From the NCBI RefSeq assembly GCF_003591655.1, contig NZ_QVRA01000017.1, positions 1-64,000 of the forward strand: 64,000 bases of DNA. The letters run 5' to 3'. Origin of the DNA: Sphingobium terrigena (GTDB taxonomy: Bacteria; Pseudomonadota; Alphaproteobacteria; Sphingomonadales; Sphingomonadaceae). Positions 34,648 to 43,094 of this stretch are shown here, one piece after another; the first letter of the stretch is position 1; each line of letters opens with the position of its first letter. The position numbers were made by a program, and so were the translations under genes. A model generated the notes under the pieces. The model ran no database searches and had not been told where the DNA came from. It saw nothing but the letters and a program-made list of their open reading frames with translations.

Positions 34648-35402
34648 GCGGTGTGGCCCAGATAGACGGCGGCGACTTCCGGGTCGGCGCGCACTTCGGC
34701 GACGCTGCCCTGCTTCAGGAATTTGCCCTGATGCATCACCGTGACCGGCGCGGCCAATTGCTCGACAAAGCTCATATCATGGTCGATCACCAGCACGGTG
34801 CGGCTGTGGCCCAGCCCCAATATCAGCTCCGCCGTGCGGCTGGTTTCCGCCGGCCCCATGCCCGCGGTCGGCTCGTCCAGCAGAAGCAGTTCCGCGCCCG
34901 TCGCCATCACCATCGCGATTTCCAGCCATTGCTTCTCGCCATGGGCCAGCGTCCCTGCCTCCACCGTGGCGCGATGGGTCAGGCCGACGCTCTCCAGCGC
35001 CTCGTCCACCGCTGCGCGCTCGTCCGCCGGGATGCCGGTGCCAAGGCTCTTCCACCAGCGCCGGTCGCGGCGGGCGGCGAGCGCCAGATTGTCGCGCACG
35101 CTCAAGGTCGGCAGCACGCCGGGTGCCTGAAACTTGCGGCATATGCCGCGCGCGACGATCGCCTGTTCGGGCAAACGGTGGATTTCCTCGCCCTTGAAGA
35201 TCACCCGGCCCGTGCTGGGCCGCACCCGGCCGATGATCGTGTCGCACAAGGTCGATTTTCCTGCCCCGTTCGGGCCGATGACCACGCGGGTTTCGCCCCG
35301 GTTCAGCCTCATCGAAAATCCGTCCAGCGCCTTGAACCCGCTATAGTCGATGGTGACGCCATCGACGCTCAGGATCAGGTCGGATATGGCCGACCCGCTC
35401 AC
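34644..35402 (-). CDS. urtD: Urea ABC transporter ATP-binding protein UrtD
   Basis: A 252-residue ABC ATPase. Walker A is GPNGAGKST, the signature is the UrtD-type LAHGEKQWLEIAMV and Walker B is LLLLDEPTAGM. The start is a GTG at 35402 that overlaps the urtC stop (GTGA), leading straight into SGSAISDLILSVDGVTIDY; an open frame further upstream is urtC sequence in another frame. It forms the nucleotide-binding heterodimer with UrtE. Confidence 0.94.
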   Translation of the reverse strand: MSGSAISDLILSVDGVTIDYSGFKALDGFSMRLNRGETRVVIGPNGAGKSTLCDTIIGRVRPSTGRVIFKGEEIHRLPEQAIVARGICRKFQAPGVLPTLSVRDNLALAARRDRRWWKSLGTGIPADERAAVDEALESVGLTHRATVEAGTLAHGEKQWLEIAMVMATGAELLLLDEPTAGMGPAETSRTAELILGLGHSRTVLVIDHDMSFVEQLAAPVTVMHQGKFLKQGSVAEVRADPEVAAVYLGHTA

Positions 35403-36427
35403 GCTGCCTTGCCTTTGGCGATGCCAGCCAGCCCGCGCGGCAGCAGCGTGACGACGAAGATGAACAGCGCGCCCATCAGATAGAGCCACAATTCGGGGAA
35501 AGCGCTCGACACCGCATCGCGCGCCAGATTGACCAGCAAGGCGCCGACGATTGCGCCTGCCAGACTGTAGCGCCCGCCGATCGCTACCCACACGACCATT
35601 TCGATCGAGGGGACGACGCCGATCAACGCGGGTGAGACCACGCCTGCGTGCAGCGTGAAGAGCGCACCGCCAATCCCGGCCAGCATCGCCGCGATGGCGA
35701 AGGCCGCAACCTTGAAGGGCGTCGGGTTATAGCCCAGGAACCGTACGCGATTTTCGCCATCGCGTGCAGCCCGCAGCAATATGCCAAAGCGCGACGCCAG
35801 CAGCCAGCGCAGCGCAACGAACGCCCCGCACAATATGGCCAGCGTGATCCAGTAGAGCATCGACCCGGTGCCAGGGCTCGTCAGCCCCACGCCAAAGATC
35901 GAGTAGAAATCGGTGAGGCCGTTAAAGCCGCCGGTCACGTCTTGGCGCGAGATGATCAGCGTCGCAAAGGCAAGGCTCAATGCCTGCGTGATGAGCGCGA
36001 AATAGGTGCCTCCCACCCGCCGGTGGAACACCGCCCAGGCGAACAGAGCGCCTGCCAGTGTCGGCACAAGGATGATCGCCGCCAGCGTGAAGGCCGGACT
36101 GGCAAAGGGTGTCCACCAGAAGGGCAGGCTCTCGCGCCCGCTCCACACCATGAAGTCGGGCAATTCGCCCGCTGGCAGATCGGCCAGCTTCATGTGCAGC
36201 GCGATGGCATAGCCACCGAGGCCAAAAAACACGCCCTGCCCCAGGCTTAAAATACCGCCATGGCCCCAAATGAGGACTAGCCCGAGGGCAAGGATGCCCA
36301 TCGCCATGAAGCGGGCGAGCAGGTTGAGATCATAGCTGGACAGCGCAAAGGGCGCAGCGATGCCCAGCGCCAGCAACAGCCACGGCAATACCGGTTTGAG
36401 CGGCGAAAGGCGGGAGAGATCAGGCAT
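35399..36427 (-). CDS. urtC: Urea ABC transporter permease UrtC
   Basis: A 342-residue LivM-type permease with about ten membrane helices (LLLALGIAAPFALSSYDLN, LGLVLIWGHGGILSLGQGVFFGLGGY). The conserved cytoplasmic coupling loop RAARDGENRVRFLGYNPTPFKVAAF contacts the ATPases. It overlaps urtB by 8 bp and urtD by 4 bp, so all genes from urtB to urtE are likely translated together. Confidence 0.94.
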   Translation of the reverse strand: MPDLSRLSPLKPVLPWLLLALGIAAPFALSSYDLNLLARFMAMGILALGLVLIWGHGGILSLGQGVFFGLGGYAIALHMKLADLPAGELPDFMVWSGRESLPFWWTPFASPAFTLAAIILVPTLAGALFAWAVFHRRVGGTYFALITQALSLAFATLIISRQDVTGGFNGLTDFYSIFGVGLTSPGTGSMLYWITLAILCGAFVALRWLLASRFGILLRAARDGENRVRFLGYNPTPFKVAAFAIAAMLAGIGGALFTLHAGVVSPALIGVVPSIEMVVWVAIGGRYSLAGAIVGALLVNLARDAVSSAFPELWLYLMGALFIFVVTLLPRGLAGIAKGKAA

Positions 36428-37307
36428 CGAGCTGGCGGGTCTTTACGGCGACGACGCCTTGCGGGCGCACCTGGATGAAGAGGATGACGAACACCAGCAG
36501 CAGCATCTGCGCCACGCTGACATCGACGAAGATCTGCGCCAGTGCGGCGAACAGCCCCAATATGATCGCCGATGCGGTCGTGCCGACGATGCTGCCAAGC
36601 CCGCCCATCACAACGACCAGGAAGGCGGGGATGATATAGCTTTGCCCGACATTGGGCGTTACCGGACCCAGCAGCGCGAGCATGACGCCAGCCAGCCCCG
36701 CGACCCCGGAGCCAAGGCAGAAGATGGTGAAATCGACGCGCTTGACGTCGATGCCGCTGGCCGACGCCATCATCCGGTCCTGATTGACGGCCCGCACCAG
36801 TAGGCCGATCCGCGTCTTGAGCAGCAGCAATGCCAGCCCACCCAGCACCAGCGCGGCAATCGCGATGATGAACAGCCGCGCCGACGGCAAAGTGACGCCG
36901 AACGCCACGAAGTTGCCCGTCAGCCATTCGGGCGCGCGCACCTCCACCCCGATCGCGCCAAACAGGTCGCGTGCGCCCTGTTGGAGGATGAGGCTGACGC
37001 CCCACGTCGCCAGCAGCGTGTCGAGCGGGCGCGCGGACAGGTGGCGGATGAGGGTCGACTGGATGAACCCGCCCATCGCCGCTGCGCCCAAGAACGCGAC
37101 CGGGATGGCGAGCAAAATCCCCAGCGCGCCCGGCACCACCAGCAATGTCATCCAGGCGAGGTAGCCGCCCAGCATCAACATTTCGCCATGCGCCATGTTG
37201 ATGACGCGCATCAGCCCGAAGGAGAGGGCAAGGCCAAGCGCGGCCAACAGATAGAGCGAGGCGAGCGAGGCGCCGTTGAACAGTTGGTTGAGGAAAAGGG
37301 CGTCCAT
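36420..37307 (-). CDS. urtB: Urea ABC transporter permease UrtB
   Basis: A 295-residue LivH-type permease with about eight hydrophobic helices. It starts FLNQLFNGASLASLYLLAALGLALSFGLMRVINMAHGEMLMLGGY, here only as a landmark for residues 4-48, and contains the coupling loop RAVNQDRMMASASGIDVKRVDF. UrtB proteins sometimes carry an extra N-terminal domain; this one does not. A 165-bp gap with an inverted repeat separates it from urtA. Confidence 0.94.
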   Translation of the reverse strand: MDALFLNQLFNGASLASLYLLAALGLALSFGLMRVINMAHGEMLMLGGYLAWMTLLVVPGALGILLAIPVAFLGAAAMGGFIQSTLIRHLSARPLDTLLATWGVSLILQQGARDLFGAIGVEVRAPEWLTGNFVAFGVTLPSARLFIIAIAALVLGGLALLLLKTRIGLLVRAVNQDRMMASASGIDVKRVDFTIFCLGSGVAGLAGVMLALLGPVTPNVGQSYIIPAFLVVVMGGLGSIVGTTASAIILGLFAALAQIFVDVSVAQMLLLVFVILFIQVRPQGVVAVKTRQLDA

Positions 37308-37347
37308 TATACCACCGCCCGGAAGGATCGTTTCACCCCGTTTTTTC

Positions 37348-37458
37348 CGTCATTCCCGCGAAGGCGGGACACGAGAGTGCGCCGAAGGCAATCCATCTCC
37401 CGACTTCGCGCCGGTCGCTGGGGCCGGAGATGTATCCCCGCCTTCGCGGGGATGACGG
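37348..37458. repeat. REP-like inverted repeat inside the urt operon
   Basis: The left arm CGTCATTCCCGCGAAGGCGG and the right arm, whose complement is CGTCATCCCCGCGAAGGCGG, are inverted about 60 bp apart. Related CGCGCAAGCGGGAA and GCGCAGGCGGGAA repeats occur between qhpG and qhpF and between ureA and ureB. It probably makes a stable hairpin that lowers urtBCDE expression relative to the binding protein urtA. Confidence 0.7.
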
Positions 37459-37472
37459 GTTTGATCGGCATT

Positions 37473-38684
37473 TTACAGCTTGCAAGACTTGCCGGGGAAG
37501 GCCAGCGCGTCATAGGGTTCGGGGGCGATGTCCTTGCCGCTGTCGGCGATGATCTCGAACTGGCCGTCGGCCTTCAATTTGCCGATATAGGCTTTCTGCA
37601 CCAGGCTTTGGTTGGCCGCAAAGCTGACCGTCCCCATCGGCGTGACAAAGCCGCCGAGCGAAGCCGCCGCCTTGCGCACCGCGTCGGGATCAAAGCTCTT
37701 GGCCTTCTCCACCGCCGCCTTCCACGCATAGACGTCCAGATAGCCATGGACCATCGGGTCGGTGATCGCCGCGTCCTTGCCGAACTTGGCCTTGTAGGCG
37801 GCGATGAACTTGGCGTTGGCGTCGCCGGTCAGGCTTTGAAAATAATTCCAGGCGGCATAGCTGCCCTCGACCAGACCCGCGCCCATTGCCTGCGCTTCCT
37901 GTTCGCCGATGGAAAAGGACATGACCGGCATCGTCTTGGGGCTGATCCCGGCGGCCTGCATCTGCTTGAAGAAGGCGACATTAGAGTCGCCGTTCAGCGT
38001 GTTGATGATGATCGCGGGTTTGGCCTGTGCGATCTTGGCGATGACGCCGGAAAAGTCGGTGCCGCCCAATGGCACATAGGCTTCGCCCAGCACCTGCATC
38101 CCGCCCTTCTCGATATGCTTTTTCAGGATCAGGTTGGCGGTGCGGGGATAGACATAGTCGGACCCGACCAGAAAGAAGCTCTTATAGCCCTGTTTCACCG
38201 CCCATTCGAGCGCTGGCAGCGCCTGCTGATTGGGCTGCGCACCTGAATACATGATGTTGGGCGAACATTCATTGCCCTCAAACTGCACCGGATACCAGAG
38301 CAGGTTCTTGGTCCGCTCGAACACCGGCAGCATCGCCTTGCGGCTGGCCGACGTCCAGCCGCCAAACACGGTGGCAACCTTGTCGCTCTCGATCAGCTTG
38401 GAGGCTTTTTGCGCGAAGGTCGACGGATCGGACGCGCCATCCTCGACCAGCGCGTTGATCTGCTTGCCCAGCACACCGCCAGTCGCGTTAATCTCCTCGA
38501 TCGCCAGCATTTCCGCATTCTTCACGGTGATCTCGCTGATCGCCATCGTGCCGGTCAGCGATTGCAGCACGCCCACCGCCACGCTGTCGCCCGCAGGCGC
38601 GCTCGCCTTGTCCCCGCCGGAACAGGAAGCCAGCGCCAGCGCGCAGGCAGAGGTGGCAAGCATGAGCAGCCTGGATCGGATCAT
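37473..38684 (-). CDS. urtA: Urea-binding protein UrtA, lipoprotein
   Basis: A 403-residue periplasmic binding protein of the urea ABC transporter. The signal ends in lipobox LASC (ALALASCSGGD), so it is probably membrane-anchored. UrtA-specific stretches are GVLQSLTGTMAISE, KNLLWYPVQFEGNECSPNI, SGAQPNQQ and SDYVYPRTAN, which distinguish it from branched-chain amino acid binding proteins. GGGGAGA lies 10 nt before the ATG at 38684. A regulon element and a CATAGC -10 box lie upstream at the conserved spacing. It is the first gene of the operon. Confidence 0.95.
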   Translation of the reverse strand: MIRSRLLMLATSACALALASCSGGDKASAPAGDSVAVGVLQSLTGTMAISEITVKNAEMLAIEEINATGGVLGKQINALVEDGASDPSTFAQKASKLIESDKVATVFGGWTSASRKAMLPVFERTKNLLWYPVQFEGNECSPNIMYSGAQPNQQALPALEWAVKQGYKSFFLVGSDYVYPRTANLILKKHIEKGGMQVLGEAYVPLGGTDFSGVIAKIAQAKPAIIINTLNGDSNVAFFKQMQAAGISPKTMPVMSFSIGEQEAQAMGAGLVEGSYAAWNYFQSLTGDANAKFIAAYKAKFGKDAAITDPMVHGYLDVYAWKAAVEKAKSFDPDAVRKAAASLGGFVTPMGTVSFAANQSLVQKAYIGKLKADGQFEIIADSGKDIAPEPYDALAFPGKSCKL

Positions 38685-38745
38685 GATGTGTAGGTCTCCC
38701 CCTGGCAGGCCGGTTGTGGCGCTGCAGCAATCTGGACCGCTAAAG

Positions 38746-38815
38746 GCTATGGAAAGCCGCCTATCCCCCGTATGCGTCATTTGACGTAGGCACCCGCGCG
38801 CAGGCTCATCCTAAT
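38746..38815. promoter_or_regulatory. Bidirectional promoter with palindromic regulon element (urtA / PPIase)
   Basis: The 17-bp element at 38772-38788 reads TACGTCAAATGACGCAT on the minus strand, a near-perfect dyad TACGTCA-AA-TGACGCA. On the minus strand CATAGC at 38751-38746 follows after exactly 20 nt, serving urtA. On the plus strand CCTAAT at 38810-38815 stands at the same distance from the other half site, serving the PPIase gene, which would then have almost no leader. Confidence 0.75.
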
Positions 38816-38823
38816 ATTGCGCC

Positions 38824-39681
38824 ATGGCAGACGGGGCGGGACAGATGGCGACGGACGCGATGGTGGCGAAATCTTCAGCTTCGGCACCCCATATCCTTGC
38901 CATGGCGCGCAAGGCCATCCGCGATCCGCTGGTGGCTTTCATGGCTGCCGGAGTAGCGCTGTTCGGCGGCTATTCCATCATCGAACGCGCCCAAAAACCG
39001 CCGGTCGTTTTCACCCCGCAGGTCGAACAGGCGATGGTCGGGGAATATGAAACGCTGGTCGGTCGCCCCGCCACTGCCGCTGACAAGGCGCGGATCAAGC
39101 GCGATTATCTGGCCGAGGAACTGCTGTTTCGCGAGGCGATCGACCGCAACATGCACCTGACCGACGGGGAAACCCGCAAGCGGCTGGTGGACAAGGTTCG
39201 CTACCTGATCGCGGGCGCGCCGCCCGAACCAAGCGAGGAGCAACTGGTCAATCATTATGCCGACAATCTGGCGCAATATCGCGCTGAGCCGCGCACAAGT
39301 TTTACCCAGGTCTACTTGGCGCAGAAGCCTGCCGACGCCGCATTGTTACTGGCGCAGCTCAATGCTGGCGAAACCATAGCGGGCGACGATTTCTGGCTGG
39401 GCCGGGCCTTCCCGCGCTATGGCGATTCGATGGTGCGCGGCATTTTCGGCCAGCCTTTCGTCGCCACGCTGAAAGCCGCGCCGGAAGGCCGCTGGTTCGG
39501 CCCGGTCCGATCTCCGCGCGGCTGGCATTTCGTGCGCAAGAGCGAGAGCATCGCCAGCGCCATGATCCCCTTCCCCGCCATCCGCGATCAGGTGCGGCAG
39601 GATTATATGATCGCCCACAGCAATGCCGCCATCGACAAGGCGCTGTCGGGCCTCAAGGAGAAATATGATGTGGAAGAATAG
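38824..39681 (+). CDS. Membrane-anchored parvulin-type peptidyl-prolyl isomerase
   Basis: A 285-residue protein with a single helix near residues 36-52 (DPLVAFMAAGVALFGGYSII) and a periplasmic PpiC/SurA-like part. LAEELLFREAIDRNMHLTDGETRKRLVDKVRYLIAG is the usual SurA-N-like helical stretch, and the parvulin domain ends in GPVRSPRGWHFVRKSES. It lies upstream of and overlaps a HupE/UreJ-family gene. A second, similar pair occurs at 56008-57814. Its client may be an exported enzyme of this nitrogen region, an inference from shared regulation only. Confidence 0.88.
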   Translation: MADGAGQMATDAMVAKSSASAPHILAMARKAIRDPLVAFMAAGVALFGGYSIIERAQKPPVVFTPQVEQAMVGEYETLVGRPATAADKARIKRDYLAEELLFREAIDRNMHLTDGETRKRLVDKVRYLIAGAPPEPSEEQLVNHYADNLAQYRAEPRTSFTQVYLAQKPADAALLLAQLNAGETIAGDDFWLGRAFPRYGDSMVRGIFGQPFVATLKAAPEGRWFGPVRSPRGWHFVRKSESIASAMIPFPAIRDQVRQDYMIAHSNAAIDKALSGLKEKYDVEE

Positions 39682-40663
39682 TCTGGCCGCGCTCCTGCTC
39701 TTGTTCGCCGCGCTGCTGCCGGGCGCTGCGATGGCCGACATCTTCCTGTCCGCCGATTTCGCCCTGACGCGGGGTGAGGACGCGAACACATATGAATTTA
39801 CCGCCGCCGTGCCGGAAACGGTCGGCCAGCCTGCGCCGGTCGTCTGGCCGGATGGGTGTAGCCAGACCGCCATGACGCGCCAGTCGAGCGGCGGGCGGGC
39901 GCAATATGCCTTTGAATTTGCCTGCGAACGCCCCTTTGCCGCAGGTGACATGATCCAGACGCCGTGGCGCGCCGATGGCGGACGTTTCGTCACCAATGTC
40001 ATGGGTAGTCAAGTCGATCGCAGCCTGACCGGGGATAGGAACGGTATTGCAATACCCGTTGGTGAAGCCGCTGCAACGCAGCGCCCCCTGACCCAGATCG
40101 CGCCGGAATTCCTGGCGCAGGGGGTCTGGCACATCTGGCTGGGCTGGGACCATCTCGCCTTCGTCCTCTGCCTCGCCCTGCTGGCGCGGGGCCGGGAATT
40201 ATTGTGGCTTGTCAATGCTTTCACCGCCGGTCACTCTGTCTCACTCGCTGTCGCCTTTTTTGAACTGGTTCGCGTTCCCGTCCCCCCGGTCGAGGCCGCT
40301 ATCGCCCTGTCGATCGCCTTCATGGCCCGCGAGGCGCTGCTGGTCGGGAAGGGGGAACAGGGGTTCGCCTTCCGCCGACAACTGACTGTCGTCTCGCTGT
40401 TGGGCCTGCTCCATGGCCTTGGCTTTGCCACCGCACTGGGCGAACTGGGCGTGAAGGCGGGCGAGAAGCTACCTGCGCTGATCTTCTTCAACATTGGCGT
40501 CGAAGCCGGGCAATTGCTGTTCGTCGGCGCAATCATCGCGGCACTGGCGGGCCTGCGCGCTATCTCGCTGGCCACACCGGTGCGGGTCGCTGCGCTCTAT
40601 GCGGTCGGCGCGATCGGCTGCTTCTGGATGGTCGAGCGGGTCGCGGGGTTCGGCATTGCCTGA
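39665..40663 (+). CDS. HupE/UreJ_2-family membrane protein
   Basis: A 332-residue protein: signal peptide (LAALLLLFAALLPGAAMA), a periplasmic domain of about 130 residues, then six or so membrane helices with GWDHLAFVLCLALLAR, AGHSVSLAVAFFELV and GLLHGLGFATALGELG. HupE/UreJ proteins are linked to nickel or cobalt uptake, which would suit urease and ureohydrolases, but this extended subfamily is not characterised. The start overlaps the PPIase by 17 bp; a second ATG is 3 nt on. Its last 67 bp overlap the convergent qhpE gene. Confidence 0.85.
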   Translation: MMWKNSLAALLLLFAALLPGAAMADIFLSADFALTRGEDANTYEFTAAVPETVGQPAPVVWPDGCSQTAMTRQSSGGRAQYAFEFACERPFAAGDMIQTPWRADGGRFVTNVMGSQVDRSLTGDRNGIAIPVGEAAATQRPLTQIAPEFLAQGVWHIWLGWDHLAFVLCLALLARGRELLWLVNAFTAGHSVSLAVAFFELVRVPVPPVEAAIALSIAFMAREALLVGKGEQGFAFRRQLTVVSLLGLLHGLGFATALGELGVKAGEKLPALIFFNIGVEAGQLLFVGAIIAALAGLRAISLATPVRVAALYAVGAIGCFWMVERVAGFGIA

Positions 40664-41271
40664 CGCTCCCGCGCGATGATCCCGCTGACATTGGCGACAG
40701 CGAAGCTGACCCCGTAAAGATTGCGCCGCTGTTCGACACCGGGGATTGGGCGGGGATGGCCAGAGGCATGGATGATCCCGCCCCGCTCAACATAGGTTTC
40801 ACGGGGACAGTCCCAGTCGAGACTGACGCCCCACACCCCGTCCAGACTGCCCGGATAGCAAAGCTGCCCATCCACATCGCGCGCCGCGACGATCAGCACC
40901 CCCGCAATCTCGGCCCGTGCCACCGCTGCCGCAAGGGCCGCGCCATGCGCCGGATTGATTGTACCAAGGCTGAGGTTGATCATATCGACCCGCGCCTCCA
41001 CTGCCCGGTCGATCGCGCTGACCAAGGCGCGCGCGCTGGCACGCAGGGCTTCGTGAAAGACCCGGATCGGCAGGCATAGCGCATCGGGTGCCTGCTCCAT
41101 GATCGCGGCAGTCACCGCCGTGCCATGGCCCAAACTGTCCAGCGTATCGCCTTCGCTTACGCCGCCATCGCGCGCCACGGCACAGCCCGGCAGCAAGCGC
41201 GCGGCATCGATATGCGGATGGTCGGGATGTACCCCGCTGTCGATGATGGCGATGCGCACTGGATCAGGCAT
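40597..41271 (-). CDS. qhpE: QhpE subtilisin-like leader protease
   Basis: A 224-residue cytosolic serine protease of the quinohemoprotein amine dehydrogenase (QHNDH) maturation system; the Paracoccus homologue removes the leader peptide of QhpC. The triad is visible as D11 (IAIIDSGV), H49 (LGHGTAV) and S189 (YGVSFAVANVSG). The ATG at 41271 overlaps qhpF by 8 bp. The C-terminal 22 residues are encoded on DNA that also encodes the end of the convergent HupE/UreJ gene, so that tail may be dispensable. Confidence 0.92.
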   Translation of the reverse strand: MPDPVRIAIIDSGVHPDHPHIDAARLLPGCAVARDGGVSEGDTLDSLGHGTAVTAAIMEQAPDALCLPIRVFHEALRASARALVSAIDRAVEARVDMINLSLGTINPAHGAALAAAVARAEIAGVLIVAARDVDGQLCYPGSLDGVWGVSLDWDCPRETYVERGGIIHASGHPRPIPGVEQRRNLYGVSFAVANVSGIIARERQAMPNPATRSTIQKQPIAPTA

Positions 41272-42964
41272 GAGCCATTTCGCCGCGCTGCGCCACTTGC
41301 GCGCGTCCATCGGCCAGCGTCACGGTCATGTCGGCCATCTGCGCCATGGCGGGCTTGTGGGTGATGATGATGATCGTCGCATCCGGCAGCGCGCCACGCA
41401 GTCGCCCGGCGATCAGTTGCTCGGTCTCGCTATCCAGCGCGGAGGTCGGCTCGTCCAATATCAATATGCTGGGCGACCGCAGCAGCGCCCGCGCCAGCAC
41501 GATCCGCTGTCGCTCCCCCGCCGACAGCGCCATGCCGCGCTCCCCTGCCCGCGTCTCATAACCCAGCGGCAGCCGTGCGATAAAGTCGTCCAGTCCCGCC
41601 GCATGGGCCGCTGCCTCGATCTGGGCCTGCCGCACGCCGGGCGAGGCAAAGCCGATATTGGCCGCGATCGTATCGTTGAACAGATAGGGCGACTGGTCGA
41701 CCAGGATGATCTCCCGCCGCACATCGTCAAGGCGGTAGTCGCGCAGGTCGCGACCATTGACCAGCACCCGCCCCGCATCAGGATCGAGATAGCGGACCAT
41801 GAGGTCGGCCATGGTCGATTTCCCCACGCCGCTCGGCCCCAAAATCGCGCACAGACTGCCCGCCGGGATCGTCAGGTCAATGTCGCGCAACACCGCGTCA
41901 CGATCATAGCGCATCGCCACCCGATCAAACCGCATCGCCCCCGCCCGCGTCAGCTGCACCGCATCAACGCGCTCGACCACTTCAGCCTGCGTGTCGAACA
42001 GCTCGAAAATCCGCCCCAGGGACACCCGCGCCGACGCCAGCCCCGACGTCAGCCCCATCAGCGTCTGGATCGGCGAGAGCAGCCGCATATGATAGGTCAT
42101 GAACGCGACCAGCGTGCCGATGCTCATCCCATCCTCGATGATGCGCCAGCCGCCATAGAGAATCACCGCAGACGTCGCCGCCGTCATCAGCGTGCCGGGC
42201 AGCGCCCCGGTCATATAGGAGGCGACCTGCATCCGCAGCATCGCGCCGACAAAAGCGTCATTCTTCTGCCGGAAGCGCCCGACCTCATGCTCGCCCGCGC
42301 GGAGCGAGGCGACGACCCGCATCCCCATCACCGTATCAACCAGCAGGCTGCCCAGATCTGCGCCCTTTTCCCGCATGTCGCGGGTCAGTGCGGTCAGCCG
42401 CCGCTGATAATAGGCGAAGGTTGCAAGGCTGGCCGGGACGAGCACTACGCTCACCAGAAACAACCGCCAGTCGAGCCACAGCATCATCGCCACGCAGCCG
42501 ACGAAGAATAGCAGATTGCTGACCACCGACAGCAAGGTGTCCGACGCAATCCGCTGGACGTCGCTCACATCGCTGTTCATCCGCGACACGAGATCGCCCA
42601 GGCGGAAGCTGCCATAGAAACGCGGCGAGAGCGTCTGGAGATGGCGCAGCAGGGCCGCCCGAATATCGTAAAGCATCGCTGCCGATAGCGAAACATAGCG
42701 ATAGCTAGCCAAGATATTGACTGCGAACCCGGCGATTGTCACAGCGATCATGATCGCCGCAATCCGCACCAGCGCGCCCATATCCCGCCGCAACAGCGCC
42801 TCATCGATCATCAGCTTCGACAGATAGGGTTGGGCCAGCCCCAGCGCGGTGGAGATGAGGCTGATCGCCAGCACCATGATGAGCGCGCCGCGATAGGGCC
42901 GCAGGAAGGGCGTCAGCCGCTTGTAGGCGCTCCAGTCGGCGACGGGGGGCGAGAGATTAGTCAC
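41264..42964 (-). CDS. qhpF: QhpF ABC transporter for the QhpC subunit
   Basis: A 566-residue half-transporter: six membrane helices (about residues 25-310) and a C-terminal ATPase with Walker A GPSGVGKST, signature LSAGERQRI and Walker B ILILDEPTSALD. In Paracoccus, QhpF exports the crosslinked gamma subunit across the inner membrane. The start is GTG at 42964. It follows qhpG after a 130-bp gap that holds a strong inverted repeat, unlike the tight overlaps upstream. Confidence 0.93.
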   Translation of the reverse strand: MTNLSPPVADWSAYKRLTPFLRPYRGALIMVLAISLISTALGLAQPYLSKLMIDEALLRRDMGALVRIAAIMIAVTIAGFAVNILASYRYVSLSAAMLYDIRAALLRHLQTLSPRFYGSFRLGDLVSRMNSDVSDVQRIASDTLLSVVSNLLFFVGCVAMMLWLDWRLFLVSVVLVPASLATFAYYQRRLTALTRDMREKGADLGSLLVDTVMGMRVVASLRAGEHEVGRFRQKNDAFVGAMLRMQVASYMTGALPGTLMTAATSAVILYGGWRIIEDGMSIGTLVAFMTYHMRLLSPIQTLMGLTSGLASARVSLGRIFELFDTQAEVVERVDAVQLTRAGAMRFDRVAMRYDRDAVLRDIDLTIPAGSLCAILGPSGVGKSTMADLMVRYLDPDAGRVLVNGRDLRDYRLDDVRREIILVDQSPYLFNDTIAANIGFASPGVRQAQIEAAAHAAGLDDFIARLPLGYETRAGERGMALSAGERQRIVLARALLRSPSILILDEPTSALDSETEQLIAGRLRGALPDATIIIITHKPAMAQMADMTVTLADGRAQVAQRGEMAHA

Positions 42965-42988
42965 CCGAATGATCTTCTACTCGTCGTC

Positions 42989-43063
42989 CCCGCGCAAGCG
43001 GGAACCCATCTCGCGTCCCGCAATCCAGATGTATGACGAGACATGGGTTCCCGCTTGCGCGGG
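42989..43063. repeat. 21-bp perfect inverted repeat between qhpG and qhpF
   Basis: Arms at 42989-43009 (CCCGCGCAAGCGGGAACCCA plus T) and 43043-43063 are perfect complements around a 33-nt loop; each arm is itself partly palindromic. It is an insertion-like REP element inside the qhp operon and could attenuate transcription of qhpF and qhpE. Confidence 0.75.
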
Positions 43064-43094
43064 AATGACGGAATGAAATGGATGTTCGCAATGC

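Noticed and set aside
33934..38684. Branched-chain amino acid (Liv) transporter instead of urea transporter
   Set aside because: The binding protein has UrtA-specific motifs (LLWYPVQFEGNECSPNI, PNQQ) and the ATPases show UrtD/UrtE signatures; regulation with urease also fits urea.
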